A stretch of DNA of 64,000 nt from Epiperipatus broadwayi (GCA_028023455.1 JAQFVV010006221.1:3919166-3983165), one strand, 5' to 3'. Positions 1 to 12,635 are shown, counted from the first letter of the stretch. Made by a program: numbers and translations. The notes: generated by a model not told the origin, from the letters alone.

Positions 1-297
1 AAATAAAGTAAATACTTTTATATATTATTATTTTAAACAAATAAATGTTCATGCACACACATTCCATGATAAATATTATAATTACAATAACTTCCAATAA
101 TAACTAAAGTTATTACTTCAATTATCTTCTTTTTTATACTTAAAGCGGCTTTACATTTAAATGGAAATAAAAGAGTTTACACATGAAAATAAAAATTTTC
201 ATATCAGTTTTATTTTTAAAAATATATCTATGATGGCAACTATATGCGATTAATACAATCTTTACTTTTAAAGATTGCATACAATATATATTTGCTT

Positions 298-548
298 ATA
301 CTGAATGTTTTTTATATATGTAAGTAGAGGAATTTGAACTTAAGATTTAAACCGAGCACTGATTGTATATATGGGAAGAGATTATGATCTGGTCCAATTG
401 ATGAGTGCTGCTTCTGCACAAAATACAAATATAGAATCATCTATCTTTTTCACATGTATATGGTCATATGTATTGTTGCTTGAGATGGAGTGGAGAATGA
501 ATATAAATCCTAAGTTCGAATCCTTCTTACATATAATAAATACAGCAA
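298..548. repeat. Family A repeat, truncated inverted pair
   Basis: Bases 350-548 match, by eye, the right-hand arm of the better preserved inverted pair at 27.6-27.9 kb: the same order of 'gcactgattg', 'gatgagtgctg', 'ctttttcacatgtat' and a terminal tRNA B-box-like segment 'gttcgaatcc'. Bases 298-345 carry a short piece of the same end in the opposite orientation. The 63-codon open frame inside (371-562) has no recognisable protein and is best read as chance within the repeat. Confidence 0.5.
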
Positions 549-2498
549 CAAACTATGTGTAATCGATTTATTCCTGGTATCTCAGAGTTATCTGAGAATA
601 TTTCTTTAAAAAACTGAAGCCTGCAGCTTATAGCCAACAAACTATATTATGATTGTCATTTACAAACAACCCACCTCAAATTATGACTAATTAGATGTAT
701 CAATCAGTTCTAAAATATAAATACCAGGTTGTCAATTGAGATTATTTTGTAAATAATATTCCATGCATAGAAATATGAAAAAATAATGTATGTATATTAA
801 AATATTTATCCAAGAAAGGTTGGGTTAACCAGGCAAAGAGTGTTATGTCTCTGTGATTATGCTTGATGATCATCATTGAAAGTTGGACAATGCTCGCCAT
901 TCTAATAAGAATCTATTTTAGCAGCTCAATTTTAGATCTACGTCTGGAATTTTAATGAGCTCCAATAGCGAAATAAAGTTTTAAATTTAAAAAAAAAATA
1001 CAATTGTTTTTTAAAGAATAGAAATGCTACTTAGTGATATTCTTATGACCTCTTTTCTTTTTCTATAAAGTATTTTAAGCCTAATAATGTCACAAACTAA
1101 TCTAAAATTTATGTTCTTTTTATGATATGACATCATTCAAAAACACCAGCATCAATCATTTTTTAATTGCTGGAGGTAATAGTTAGACTCTATGCACTAT
1201 GTAATAAGTTTAGTGAAGATTTTTTTAGGCGCGAAATTATCGTCTGTGTTTAAAGCAATTATTTTTTTAAAAAATCTGTAGCAATGTACATTGTACTAAA
1301 GATATGCTTTTCATTGTCTTTCAACATGAATTTTTTTTTATTGATATAAATGTTAGACTTAATACCTTTGTATTCTGAGTTATAAAAATATAATAATTAA
1401 CAATAAATTTAAGCAATAGTTTTTCTGCACACTTTAGCTCATAAGTAAAATAACGGAGTTGTGAGTTAAAGCTTTCTGGCTCAAACTCATCTCGACCTCA
1501 GATGACTTTTAAGCAATTAACCATTCGGTCATTTATTTTATCTTTAGAAGTATATATTACAAAACATTATCAAGCAATAGATGAACCGTTCTTTATCTAT
1601 TTATTGAACAAAATGATTTGTATAATTAACACATATTCCTGAGAAAAAATTTATAAATGCCTATCTTTTTTTTTTTTCTATATTTAATTATTGTTTTGAG
1701 AATGTGTTTCTTGTTTGTTTGTTTTTTCAATAGGAAACAAAAAAAATCTTTGTTATCCAGAAATAGTATAAATTATACTATTTCCGAAACTTGATATCTA
1801 TTTTGGTTATTTCCTCTGGCAAAAAAAAATGAAATTAGTATATAGTTCATGGCCCAAAATTAATAAAAGCAGATCAGAATAATAATCCTGTTCAGCAGGT
1901 AAATTATCAATATTTTATTTTGTCAAAAAAATTAAAAATACTGTTAAGTTTATTCAAAAAAATTTTTTCTAAAAACTGTTAAACTTTTATATACAATAGA
2001 ATTTAAAAAATGCATCCGTATAAATTCATTAAAAGAAATGTTTAAACAACATTTAGATTTAAATGCTTTTTTTTAAAAAAAAAATTAAAACTTATAAAAA
2101 CAAAAAATATGATTGCTTGAGTTAAGAAGTGAAATTTCATCGAAGTCCTTCTCAATTATAATGCTTATTTTACACCAATAATTGAAAACTTTTTGTCTGA
2201 TGATATTTTTAATAGATTGAATGTATTCTTGGCAAAATACTGTGGTACATGGCTATGTGTTAGACCTTCTTATAATCTCTTAATCAATTAACTATTTTAT
2301 CATTTTTTTATTAATTGTATGTCATAGTAAAAGTTTTATTTTTATTCATTACTTATATCAGTTATAGTTGTTGTATTAATGGTTTCATGAATGCAATTTT
2401 AAATTCAAATCAGACAAGTGAATTTCTCATTATTTGAACAATCAAGTTGTTACAAGTCTTTATAAGATCTTTACAAATATATTTTTTATAGCTGTGAC
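549..2498. other. No recognised gene; AT-rich spacer
   Basis: I find no coding similarity, RNA gene or paired repeat here. The stretch has A and T homopolymers and very short open frames only. Confidence 0.5.
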
Positions 2499-2687
<189 letters not shown>

Positions 2688-2723
2688 TTACTAAGACAAG
2701 ACTTTAATAGGTTTATAAATGTA

Positions 2724-2845
2724 GATGATAATAATCAATCCTTAAGCTATCAACAATCTCAACCTGTACTACTTTTATTGTTAAAGGAGGTTGCCTTGAC
2801 TACAAGTTGAGATTGTAGATAGCTTTAGGGTTGATTATTATCATA
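2724..2845. repeat. Short inverted-repeat element, 44-bp arms
   Basis: The left arm (2724-2767) and right arm (2801-2845) are near-perfect inverted copies separated by a 33-base loop. The loop, starting 'ctacttttattgtt' and ending 'ggttgccttgac', recurs almost unchanged at about 54787-54820. There it is followed by a diverged copy of the right arm only. It is probably a small non-autonomous mobile element of unknown class. Confidence 0.7.
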
Positions 2846-2849
2846 TATA

Positions 2850-3719
2850 TGTATATATAATAAATCAATAATTCTAGAAATAATAAAAATAAGGCTGATG
2901 CGATGTCAGCTCCAATCACAATGTGTAAAATAATAATCTGAATGTCATTTGACATAAAAAAAATTAACCAATATCCTTGCAGGATGTACATTTAGAAAAC
3001 AACATTTCATGTATAATGGTATTGGAATGTCATCAGCATTTCATATAAACATAGCAACTATTCATCTTACATCAATAAAATAATCAGATCGATTTGATAT
3101 ATATATATGTGAATATATGGAATTAAGTAGATGTCTTAAATGATAGATATTAAAAATCTTTAAAAGAATCCAATTTCTCTAGAAAACTATATCATTATCA
3201 CTACAAAGATAAAAGAATAATAAAATTACAAAATTCCCTTCAAAAAAGGATAAATGTTTACATCAAATTGCCTTTGCTGTATTATCAATTTTAGACCAAG
3301 TCTTGAGTTGGTGGACAATGCCAATATTTTGAGCAATATCACTGTTGACATTTCACTTATGGGTAAACTACAGAGCACTCAGTCAATTAATTAAATTGAA
3401 ATTAAAAAGTAAAAGAACTAATAACCATGAAGATTAATAATAGAAATCATTCTAATATAGGAAGTTTTTTTTCTTCATTCGTCAATTAAAATTATGTTTT
3501 TTCCTGACCTTTATTTTTTGGTAATTAATACAAAATTTTGTAAAATGTGGTTTACACCCAGACTTGGAATAAATAAAATAATTCAAATATTATCCATCAT
3601 ACCAATTCCATTGGAAATAATAAGTCAGATAAAATAGAGAAAGATAAAATTGACTACTTTATCTCATTCTATCAACATCTAAATATGATTGTATTCATTA
3701 GTAATAACTATATCCTTTT
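2850..3719. other. No recognised gene; AT-rich spacer
   Basis: No reading frame, RNA or repeat pairing that I can support. Confidence 0.45.
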
Positions 3720-3817
3720 TCTTTTTTTTCATATGTCAAATGTGTTGACTGGGAAGCGAACCCGGGCCAGCTGCTTGAAAGGCAGCTATGCTAACCACTA
3801 GGCCACCAACACTTCCA
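3720..3817 (-). mobile_element. tRNA-derived SINE (family S), copy S1
   Basis: Read on the minus strand, 3812 to 3742 folds as a complete 71-nt tRNA-like cloverleaf. It has a 7-bp acceptor stem (GTGTTGG with TCAACAC, the last pair G-U), a D-arm with A-box-like GGCCTAGTGGTTAGCA, a 5-bp anticodon stem GCTGC/GCAGC with loop CTTTCAA (anticodon UUC, Glu), and a T-loop with B-box GGGTTCGCTTCC. A short tail and an A-run follow it, as in the other family S copies, so a retroposed SINE or tRNA retropseudogene is more likely than a working tRNA gene. No clear target duplication is visible. Confidence 0.7.
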
Positions 3818-3819
3818 TA

Positions 3820-4604
3820 CAAGGAATAGGCTAACAGGAAGTTGTTAGTGATGAACTGGATAACATTCCTCATTATGGGATTAAAATTGGCAAGCCAATT
3901 AAGAGACTATAATCTTTGACAAGTGTGATAAGATACAGAATTGACATACCTGTAAAAATGATTACATAAGTTTATATATATAGAAGCTATGTAAAAAAGA
4001 TGAAAGAACATCGCTTTATATAATAATTCATTTTTACGAAATTGCTAAATAGGTATGTAATGCAGATGGAAAATTGCTCTAACGCCTCTTTATTTATACA
4101 TTAAAGTAATTATTGTTCTCTTTATTATAAACAAGAAAGTTATTTCAAGTTTCAAAAGAAAAATAATTATGTTAAAATTTTTTGTTGATAATTAACCTAA
4201 TTATAAATTTATCATTATCAAATGCGCACCAACTCGAAGTGCAAGTGATGAAGATGCGGGGGAGGGATTAATATGTAAAGGGGGATAAACAAGACTAATA
4301 ATAAAATATAGCTTATATATTTTTATGTTTGGGTATATCAGACTTTTTATCATTTATATTTTTTCACATACACTCAAAAACTTCTTTCTAAATTTAAAAA
4401 CAATACAAAAAAATGAATTCTTAACTAGATTTTAAAAAAAAAAAACTGCTCCAATCTTTTTAAATATATATAAAAAAAGCTTTCAACGTTTTTTTAACCC
4501 AATTATAAGTTCATTACTAAAATCAATATCTAGTCTATGAGAACTTTGAACCCATAATGATCAAATGACTAAAGTGGCATTAAAAAATAATATTTCTGTA
4601 GCAT
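3820..4604. other. No recognised gene; AT-rich spacer
   Basis: Nothing recognisable on either strand apart from homopolymer runs and TA-rich sequence. Confidence 0.45.
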
Positions 4605-4670
4605 AATTTTTACTACACCATTCTCACGCAAGGTAGGGACAGGTTTCTATCTACTTTTAACAATAGTATT
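4605..4670 (+). repeat. Family E repeat segment, copy 1
   Basis: The motif 'ggtagggacaggtttctat' and its surroundings recur at 5758-5812 ('ggtagggattggtttctat'). The two lie on either side of LINE K and may be parts of one older repeat. Confidence 0.5.
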
Positions 4671-4674
4671 TTAA

Positions 4675-5455
4675 TTGGGTTATGAGTAAAGGGCAGGCAA
4701 CAAAATGGGTGAGAAAGATGGTGTAGCATGCAGAAGATTTGGATAAAGAATTTATGTCGGTATACTTATACAAAAGGTGGGATGATTGTTTTAGGAGAAT
4801 TGTTGATTGTAATAGTTGCAAGGAATGGGATAGAAGAATAGATGCATTAGTAAAGAATAGGGAGTTGGACAGATGGAGAACTAGTATGGAGAATAAAAGG
4901 AATTTAAATATATATAGAAGTAAACAGAATATTGAGTGTGAGTTAATTTATGAATTATTGAGTGTGAGTTAAATTATAATAATAGCAAGAAAAATAGATT
5001 TGAACAGTATCTTTAGCTACAAGGAAATATACACATAAATGGAAAAATGTGGGTGATTTAATCTGCAAGTTGTGTAAGGAAGGCATAGAAAATATTAGGC
5101 ATCAGTTAATTGAATGTAAATGTTTTCAAGTAGAAAGGGCACAAATAATGAAGTTGAGGAAAATAAATATTAACAAAGTGATTAAATAGAAGGTGGGTTC
5201 TTGATTTTTATGCTGAGTTTGGAAAAAGATAAGGGGGATTTAGATTAAAAGGCCATGGAGTTGACAAAGATTATGTTGTGGAAATGTGATGGAGCGGGAT
5301 AGAAAAAAATGTGGGGAAAACTTAGGGCAGGGAATGGAAAGGGAAAGTAAAGAGGCTAACAGATTTCTCTGGACATAGTAACAGGGATTCCTGACTCTGA
5401 AAAAGGAGAAGTCACAGTACATCTCATCTCATCATCTCAACATCTTGTGGAGGGA
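4675..5455 (+). pseudogene. LINE 3' end (C-terminal CCHC domain), 'LINE K'
   Basis: The clearest piece is a degraded frame around 5070-5130 that translates to CKLCKEGIENIRHQLIEC, the CX2C...H...C cysteine motif found C-terminal to reverse transcriptase in many non-LTR retrotransposons. Upstream, 4739-4972 is an open 77-codon frame rich in charged residues that probably belongs to the same ORF. Stops and frame changes separate the pieces. The stretch at 5270-5430 recurs inverted at 45.88-45.99 kb, which supports a transposon 3' end. It ends in a CATCT-rich segment near 5420-5450. No reverse-transcriptase core is present, so the clade cannot be named. Confidence 0.6.
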
Positions 5456-5595
5456 TGTAATTATAAACATATGACCAAAGACATGTGAAAAAAATCTACA
5501 ATTCCCAAGTTGCACATTTTGTGCTGAAACAGCATTCATAAATTGGCCCAGACTACAATCTCATACACATATCTTTATTATTTCACACTATATAT
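5456..5595 (+). repeat. Family A repeat fragment
   Basis: It shows the family A order of 'catatgaccaaagacatgtg', 'cattttgtgctgaa' and 'ttggcccagactacaatctc', as in the copies at 27.1, 44.7 and 63.7 kb. Confidence 0.55.
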
Positions 5596-5756
5596 AGATA
5601 TGGAATTACTACAGTTTAATTGACAAATGCCAAAAGTGCTGACATCACAATTTTGTCACCAAACCATTCAATGAAAGTATATTACATAATTTTTAATAGT
5701 CATTCAATAGACTAGAGATTATCTAATAATGAATGATGTTTCTCTAATGTAATTTT

Positions 5757-5842
5757 CATTACATTATTTTCAAGCATGGTAGGGATTGGTTTCTATCCAC
5801 TTTTTGCTTTTAACATCCGGTGGAGAGATGTAATATTATTCA
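5757..5842 (+). repeat. Family E repeat segment, copy 2
   Basis: Similar to 4605-4670. It ends in 'ggtggagagatgtaat', resembling 'tgtggagggatgtaat' at about 5451. Confidence 0.5.
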
Positions 5843-6402
5843 TTTCTGGGTAATTTCTAGTCTAACGAATGACTAAAAAAAAATCATATCTATATTATGA
5901 ATTTACAGGAAAAAAATCAATGAGTTACTATTTTGCACTGGATTGTATATTATCTAAAAACATTTGACTCTGAAAGCATTTTTCAGTGATTAAAATTTTG
6001 GAATATTTAAATAAAGTTTCACAATGTTGTCCAGAACCAGTCAGAGAAAAAGTGGAACTCCGGTGCAAAGTTGTTATGTAAAATTGGGGGGGGGGGGTTA
6101 GTAGTGTAAAAACAGATACAGTGTATTTAAACATATATCTTCTTTGTATATATAGATATATTACTTTATAATTAGTAGAAATCAAGTCAACAACAATTGT
6201 CTTCATTAAAAAGTTAATTTATATTGAATTAGAATTTGCAAAAAAAAAATACATTAAAAAAATCATGAAGGTCTGGGATTCACACCCCCTCTGGCCAAAT
6301 CTGATATTGTCAAATTCTGAAAAATATTTATCAAAATGCAACAACAGTAATTGTATTAAATGGTTCCACTGAGAATTTTATGGAAAAAAATTTAATGACT
6401 TA

Positions 6403-6415
6403 AAATGTGAAGTTT
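6403..6415 (+). repeat. Target-site duplication of SINE S2 (left; right copy 6516-6528)
   Basis: Identical 13-mers immediately flank the SINE. Confidence 0.85.
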
Positions 6416-6515
6416 CTGTCAAGCACTGGTGGTCGAGAGTTCAGCGACAGCTGCTTTACAAGCAGTTGTCCCGGGTTAGCAGGTTCGCTTCCTGGCTGAT
6501 GCTATGACATATGTG
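6416..6515 (+). mobile_element. tRNA-derived SINE (family S), copy S2, with TSD
   Basis: This 100-bp element is flanked by a perfect 13-bp direct repeat, aaatgtgaagttt, at 6403-6415 and 6516-6528. That is direct evidence of retroposition. It has an acceptor-like pairing of its ends (AGCA...TGCT), an A-box-like GGTGGTCGAGAG, an anticodon-like stem-loop CTGCTTTACAAGCAG, an extra variable segment and a B-box AGGTTCGCTTCCT. It ends in the family tail GCTATGACATATGTG. Confidence 0.85.
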
Positions 6516-7342
6516 AAATGTGAAGTTTTTAAAAATACATGGAGATATTTAAGTCATCTACATTTTACAGATGATATGATTGTTTGTGCAAATCATTCAT
6601 AATTCTTTATAAAATGTTACAAGCATTATCAAATGAAATAAAAAAGTGTCTAAAAGCAATAAAATGCTAGTCAATGGTCTTTTAAAAAATTAATAAAGAT
6701 TGATAGTAATGAATAAGAACAACAATGAATATCTTAATAAGATTATTAATTCAGATGAAATTAATAATAAAATTTTAATTTGGAGGGAGTTTTTATATGA
6801 AAATACAAACTTAATATCATGCTTGAAAAGAAAATGTTTAAATATTACCAGTGTGCATATGGATGCCTGGACATTTAATGAAAAAAAAAAAACAATACAA
6901 ATATTTCAGACTTGACAGTGAAGTATAGAGATATGTCTGCTGGGAATAAATAGGAAAGATAGTGAAATGAATGAGAGATATTGTTGACGTCAAAGAAATA
7001 ATCAGTAGACTAAAATAGAGCTACTGTACATGTTGATAGAATAATAGATAGATAGTTGATGTTTTATAAATCCCCAAAAAGATATTACAGTCTTAGTTTG
7101 AGACTACATGTTAAATGGATGATTGAGGTAAGAAAGTTTGCTTGAATGATATTGAAAAAAATAGCTATGAATGTGGAAAATGGAATTAAACTTTAAAGCT
7201 CATTCTACAATAAAGTAATAATGTTTAAAAGTAATGATGATGATCAAGTGAAGTAGCAAGTTAAATATAATTCAATGTAGTAGTGACAAGTAATATTGAC
7301 CTAATTTTTTGAATGAAACCTTTTTTTTTTTTGTAAACATAT

Positions 7343-7719
7343 TGTAACGGTCTGGGTTTTCCAACAAAAGAGGGGAACGCATCTAACTATGGCCAGACCT
7401 AGGGTCTTTGGGTAGGATGTTGTAAATGACATGATGAAGTAACTAACCAATGATCATGTCTACCCCCAATAGGCTAGCTATAGGTTTACACATTAAATTC
7501 AGACACAATTTATGTCAGTTCATCTATCTGTCACCCCTCTTTTGGATTCTATTATGCCTCAGAATGCAAACGCTGGTAGAATGTTGCCCTTGGCTCCCTT
7601 CAGGATTGAATTTATTCTAGACAGCAACCACTGTATCACTGTTTAGATTTCAATTGAGTGAAAGATTCATCTAATCATACTTTTGTGTTATGATGTAAAA
7701 GAAAGTGTGGAGGGGGGTG
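7343..7719 (+). mobile_element. Candidate solo LTR
   Basis: The segment starts TGTAACGG, a common start of Ty3/Gypsy LTRs. It is bracketed by 'catat' at 7338-7342 and 7720-7724, and its base composition is clearly more balanced than the flanks. Against this, the 3' end is TG rather than CA, the pentamer is AT-rich and could match by chance, and no internal region is adjacent. Confidence 0.3.
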
Positions 7720-7729
7720 CATATATATT

Positions 7730-9830
7730 CGGTTATGAATTGATGTATTGATCGATAAAAGTTTAATAAATTATTTGTATAATCATATTTTTTGTATAAT
7801 TTCTGGTTAAAAGTATTTTTGTCAGTAAGTAAAATGATTAATTTTGATCAAATAAAAAAATAAAAGTTGTTTGTTTACTTTTTTTTTCATTAAACAATTC
7901 TGATTTTTTTTAAAAAAAAAATTTTTAGAAATTAGTTTTAAAAATTATTAAAAGCAAGTTTCATATCTACATTGAGAACATTTATTGATTTCTAAACATA
8001 ATTTGCTAATTACAGACACTAGTTAATTTGTGTAAATATATATATCTTTGCAATTTCAGCTAATCAAGTTTCTCACTAAAACAAATGAGATGAGAAAATA
8101 TAACGCGACATTGAACTTCCGACCAGAATAATCTTTTTTATCAAGAGAGCTTGCAAGAGTAAGAGAATATAAAGATGCACTAAAATTTAGATTGTAACAT
8201 TTCTTTTTAATTTTGTTAAGAGAAGCAACGAAGAGATTTTTGTCCTCAACTTTTTGCACAATTTTGGTAGCCAGAATCAAACAATAGAGATTGACAAGAA
8301 AGTAAATTTTAAAAATCATAGAAGCCACTATAATACACTGCATGCCCTCTATGATATTATTGCAGTTATTGAAAATAATTAAACAATTTATATTTTAAAT
8401 CGACTTTCAAAAATTTACTCAAATAAATGCATTCCTAAGATATTATAAAAAACCTAAAAACGAGATCACAATTGAGATTGATGGATGAAATAAGGAATTT
8501 GGTGATGTGAAAAAGAGAGTCTATGAATTGGAACATCTGAATTAAACTTGGAAAGATTTTCATACTGCAATGAACGGATGATGGTTGAGAATAATAATGA
8601 CGAAATTGATGAAAATGTTTTTCTTTAGAAGTGTGTGATTAAGTTTTATTTTAAAAATATTAATTTTATATTGGTTTAAATAGCAAAACAAAATAATATA
8701 AAATTGAATAATTTAAGCCCTCGGGACAAGTATGTGATTTACTGTTACAAATATATATAATATTTTAACTGTAGAATTCTGCATTTACATTTCATAAAAC
8801 TTTATAAAAAGAATGTGTCCTTTGCATAAAACTATTATAGATCCTTTTATTATGTCATTTAAAGAAATTATAACAGTTTTCAAGGAAATGGTCAGATTTC
8901 TTAGTGAATAAAATAAAGCAATTTAATAGGTATTCCACATGTCTTCACTTTATTTTATGTAATTATACTGAATGTGATAAAAAAGTAAATTCTTTCACTG
9001 AGGATGATTTTCAATATATAAAAAAGATGCATAAATTAAATTAACATAAAATGTTAAATACACTGTTGACAACATAATTTTTTTTTTTAAATCATTGGAT
9101 GTTTTCATTTAATTATCTGAAGACATATTGTGTCATTTAAATAATTTGTTTTAGTATCATCATGACAATACACATAGGGTGGGCCAAGTTTCATAGTATA
9201 TGCGAGACTAATCTAAGGCATTATGATTAAAATATTTTGTTTGATACAATAATATTAAGTTTATTATACTTTATAGCTACTAAAATATTCTGGCTTTAAT
9301 GCGGTGCATTTAGATCTTAACATGTAGATACCTGAAAACTATTGCATTTCTTAGAAAAAAAGGTTTGAAGCTTTATAATGTATATTTTTTACAATCTTAT
9401 TGCTTTTAGCTAATATAATGAGAATGAGACATTTTTATGGTATATAACTCAGAAATATAGTTCCAAAATGGCACTGACTATTCTAGTTTCAATAACAGTT
9501 ACAAGTACTTCAATGATAAAGTTAAATTTTTGAAAAGTAGTTTTTGATTTTAATAATAAATTTGATTGTAGTAATATTTACTGAAATGTTAAAAAATAAA
9601 ATAAATAACTTTGCTACCTGTGTCACACGGTCTTTTATATTGTTTACTTATTTTAATTTAAATCGTTGTTTTTGAAAATTATAATTTATGGACTATTCAA
9701 AAAAATGTCGAAATTTATTAAATATTATCACTACTATAAAATACTGAAAAAGTTTTCATTTCTAAATGGAAGATAAAAAGGATATAATGTGAAGGTGAGT
9801 TAAAAGCTATCCACACTCTGACTACAAAAT
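7730..9830. other. No recognised gene; AT-rich spacer
   Basis: A 95-codon minus-strand frame at 8056-8343 is hydrophobic in its first third but has no family resemblance. One or a few frames of this length are expected by chance at this base composition. Nothing else stands out. Confidence 0.45.
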
Positions 9831-9834
9831 TTCT

Positions 9835-10440
9835 TTTAATCAACTTTCATAAAAGACAACCATATTTTCCAGCATAATCTTCCTGCTGTTCAATACACTT
9901 TGTCCATCTGTCAACAAGCTTTCATATTCTCTCATTAAAATGTTATAAGCTGATCTGTGAGCCATGAATATACAGTTATCTTTATTTCTTCATCAGATGT
10001 GAATCTTGAACCATATTGGGGTTCATTCAAGGGACAAAACAGATGACAGTAAAATGAGGCAAGATCAAAACTACATTTTTGAAGAATGTTGACAATGTGA
10101 GAATCAGTATGCAGACATGCATTGTTGTGCAACAACACAATGCCCTTGGATAGTAGTCTTTTATATTTTATCCAAATTTTAGGTTTTGGCTCTTTAGTGA
10201 CATCTCCGTATAAATGCTGAACCTTTTCCATGACAATATTCCAATATGGACCCTTGAGAAACTATTAGTACCAATTTTCCAATTGATGGTTGACTTTTGA
10301 ACTTTTTCCAACCCATACTTTATTGTTTACACACTTCTTTACAGCAAAACATTTTCTTTATCCTGTGCATAAAATCTTTGATGAATATCAGCAGCAAACA
10401 TACCCTCAGACCACAAAAAATTAATATACAGCATGCTACT
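9835..10440 (-). pseudogene. Mariner-family transposase remnant
   Basis: On the minus strand the 5' part (about 10430-10339) reads INFLWSEGMFAADIHQRF followed by a QRSV-like stretch, matching the N-terminal helix-turn-helix of mariner transposases. After frame changes and a large gap, 10200-9935 reads LLSKGIVLLHNNACLHT, then FDLASFYCHLFCPLNE and RFTSDEEIKITVYSWL, the C-terminal half of the DDE/D catalytic domain. The usual HDNARPHT motif has become HNNACLHT, so the second catalytic Asp is Asn. The segment with the first catalytic Asp is missing. Terminal inverted repeats were not found. Clearly inactive. Confidence 0.85.
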
Positions 10441-11970
10441 CTTTTTTGTGAAAATCACAATGGGATAGCCATTGTTTTTCATACTACAGTTACATTTGAA
10501 CTGATATAAAATATTCAAAACTGCACAGCAGTACTGGGATGACAGCCATCTCATATAGAAAATGCTGATAAAATAGTGAGATGGGCGCAATTTAAAAGAA
10601 AAAAGTTGGAGACTTGAAAGAAATGAATTCATAGATAAATTAAAAAAGTTGAAAAGATTAGATTAATAATAATGTAAAAGTTTTGAAACAGATATATAAA
10701 AAATACTATTTAGTGCAAAACAAAAAAAAAGAAGCAAAAGAAATATAAATCTATGTATAAAAGAATTATTAAGAGCAAACAAATGAATGGTGGGAAAAAA
10801 GATTAACAATAAAAATGAAATGGTTTATAATTCAAGAATTCTTAAGAAATTGGAGCATTAAAAGTGATAAAGCTAATCCATAAATTCCTGATCTGCTTTT
10901 TTACCACTGCATCAAACCATACAGCATAAAAGTAAATAATCAAATGGTTTATTGATCAGGAATTTGCAAGGGTTTTACTTCTGGAAGTAGCAGAATTAAG
11001 TGCAATTTATAAATCTTAAGTTGCAGAGTAGCAAACAATGCAAAATAGATCAAAAATCAGATATATTAATCTTCAACAAGATTTAAAATTTATATCTGGG
11101 CTAGAGATAATCTCTAGTTTAATAAATGATTAGTGATAATCATTGCTGTATTTATCTAAGATGGATGGTGTTAAAGTTTTGGATGGAGAAAGTTTAATAG
11201 TTGTAAATCAAAATGTAGCAATCAATATTTAAGAAATAGAGAGGAGAATGGAAAGGCTTAAGTCGATTGTATTCAATGTCATACTTGAGAGTTGCCTTAG
11301 GAGGCTAAATAATGAGAAAAATTGATAATAATTCCATTCCATTAAAAGAGAAAAATAATAAATAAGTCAAGCTACCATTTAAAACAAGCTTAGATTTTAA
11401 AAGAATAATAAAATTTTAAAAATACCTACAGCGAACCAATTTAGCATTTTCTGATATGAGTTTATAAAGGTATATATTTAAAATAAAAAAAGATAGTGCT
11501 TTTACAAAGTAAAAGCTAATAAAAAAGAATTGATTTAAAGTGTAGGGAAAAAAACGTTTGTCACTCTATATTCATTAATAATATTATTAAAATTAATATG
11601 CAAATTTGTAGTGAGGATATTTAAATAAATTATTATAAAATGAGCTTGTCTTGTGATATTAGCTAGTATAAGTCTTTTATATCAGGTAAAACATTGCTCT
11701 CCTTCAGGGATGGCATCCTTTTTTGACAAATAGATCAAAATTTAAATTATTTTTTTAAAAAAACTAATCACGGATTGAATATTATATGAATATAATCATA
11801 AATGATACTTCTAAGTCTACATTTATTTAGATTAAAAATCCAATAAATACACACAGTTTATAATAAATTAAATAAATAAACATTAATGTAAATGAAAAAA
11901 ATAATAACATTTTATATTATATATATTTGATGCAAAAGTTATTGTTTATTTTAAGATCAAAAAAAAAGCT
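10441..11970. other. No recognised gene; AT-rich spacer
   Basis: A small inverted pair ('aattcctgatc' near 10882 and 'gatcaggaatt' near 10956) brackets about 70 bp. Otherwise nothing can be supported. Confidence 0.4.
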
Positions 11971-11977
11971 AATGATT

Positions 11978-12055
11978 TTATTGCTCGAGATTTCATAAAA
12001 AGTCTGAGCACAAAAACTTCGGATGTTCTACCAACTGTACCAAACTTTGCAAGGC
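11978..12055 (-). mobile_element. tRNA-like SINE remnant (family G), copy 1
   Basis: The minus strand reads an A-box-like TTTGGTACAGTTGGTAGAAC followed by ATCCGAAG, then a body with 'ctcgagcaataaa'. The copy at 43.08-43.19 kb shares the A-box region, the following TCCGA and a body containing 'cccgaggactaaag'. Here the anticodon stem and B-box are decayed. Confidence 0.45.
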
Positions 12056-12635
12056 ATTTTCAGATAATTCTTGTATATTCGGTTTATATTTGCTAAGTCT
12101 GTTTCTTTCACATGATTTTAATATAATTCATTGAGGAAAATAATTATTCACAAGCATATATTGAATCAAACATCGTTAAAAGAATGCCGCGACAAGTTTT
12201 TTTATTGCATTAAATCTACCACACAAGAAGTCCCATGCTTCAATATAATATTTTCAATTCTATTGTCCTTGTAGTGTTATTTTTGTTGTCACTAATATTT
12301 TTAGAAATTTATTTTTTTAACTCTATTACTGAATTTTCAAATTTGCTTTTCCATGTAAAATTGTTTTGGAATATTATCAACATTTAATTATATGAAGTTG
12401 ATTCCATGATCTTAAATTCGATATTATATGGATACAAAATAAACTGCAGTGTAGTTTAAATGTTAATTTCTCTTCAGAAAAGTCTGTTTTTTTAAATCTA
12501 TAATTGTAATAATTTTAGTAGATTACTGCATTGCACATGCGCTTTACAGATCAGATGCTTTTTAAAGAATACTCTCCTTTCCAAACACAAGATAAAGTCT
12601 TTTTAAAAGATAGAATGAATCAGTATTTGCCTGAA

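Larger units (their letters stand above)
6300..7190 (+). pseudogene. RTE-type LINE reverse transcriptase fragment (R1)
   Basis: Broken frames match the better preserved RTE-like copy at 33.6-35.5 kb, read on its minus strand. At 6340-6400 the translation IYQNATTVIVLNGSTENF corresponds to the segment just before the reverse transcriptase QGDP motif. At 6540-6600 YLSHLHFTDDMIVCANHS covers the catalytic xxDD block, with TDD where active relatives have ADD. Beyond 6700, fragments match the CLKRK..N thumb region and DNA matches continue to about 7190. The QGDP block is missing. A SINE (6416-6515) with target duplications interrupts the element, so the LINE is older than the SINE. Many stops; not functional. 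Confidence 0.7.

Noticed and set aside
371-562. 63-codon frame near the left end
   Set aside because: It lies within a family A repeat and does not stay open in the other copies.
3742-3812. Functional tRNA-Glu(UUC) gene
   Set aside because: The fold is good, but the acceptor differs from usual tRNA-Glu, the T-stem has a mismatch, and the downstream tail plus A-run match the SINE family. No Pol III terminator T-run follows directly on the transcript strand.
8056-8343. 95-codon minus-strand open frame with a hydrophobic stretch
   Set aside because: At this A+T content a few stop-free runs of this length are expected by chance across 128 kb of both strands, and no family motif is visible.
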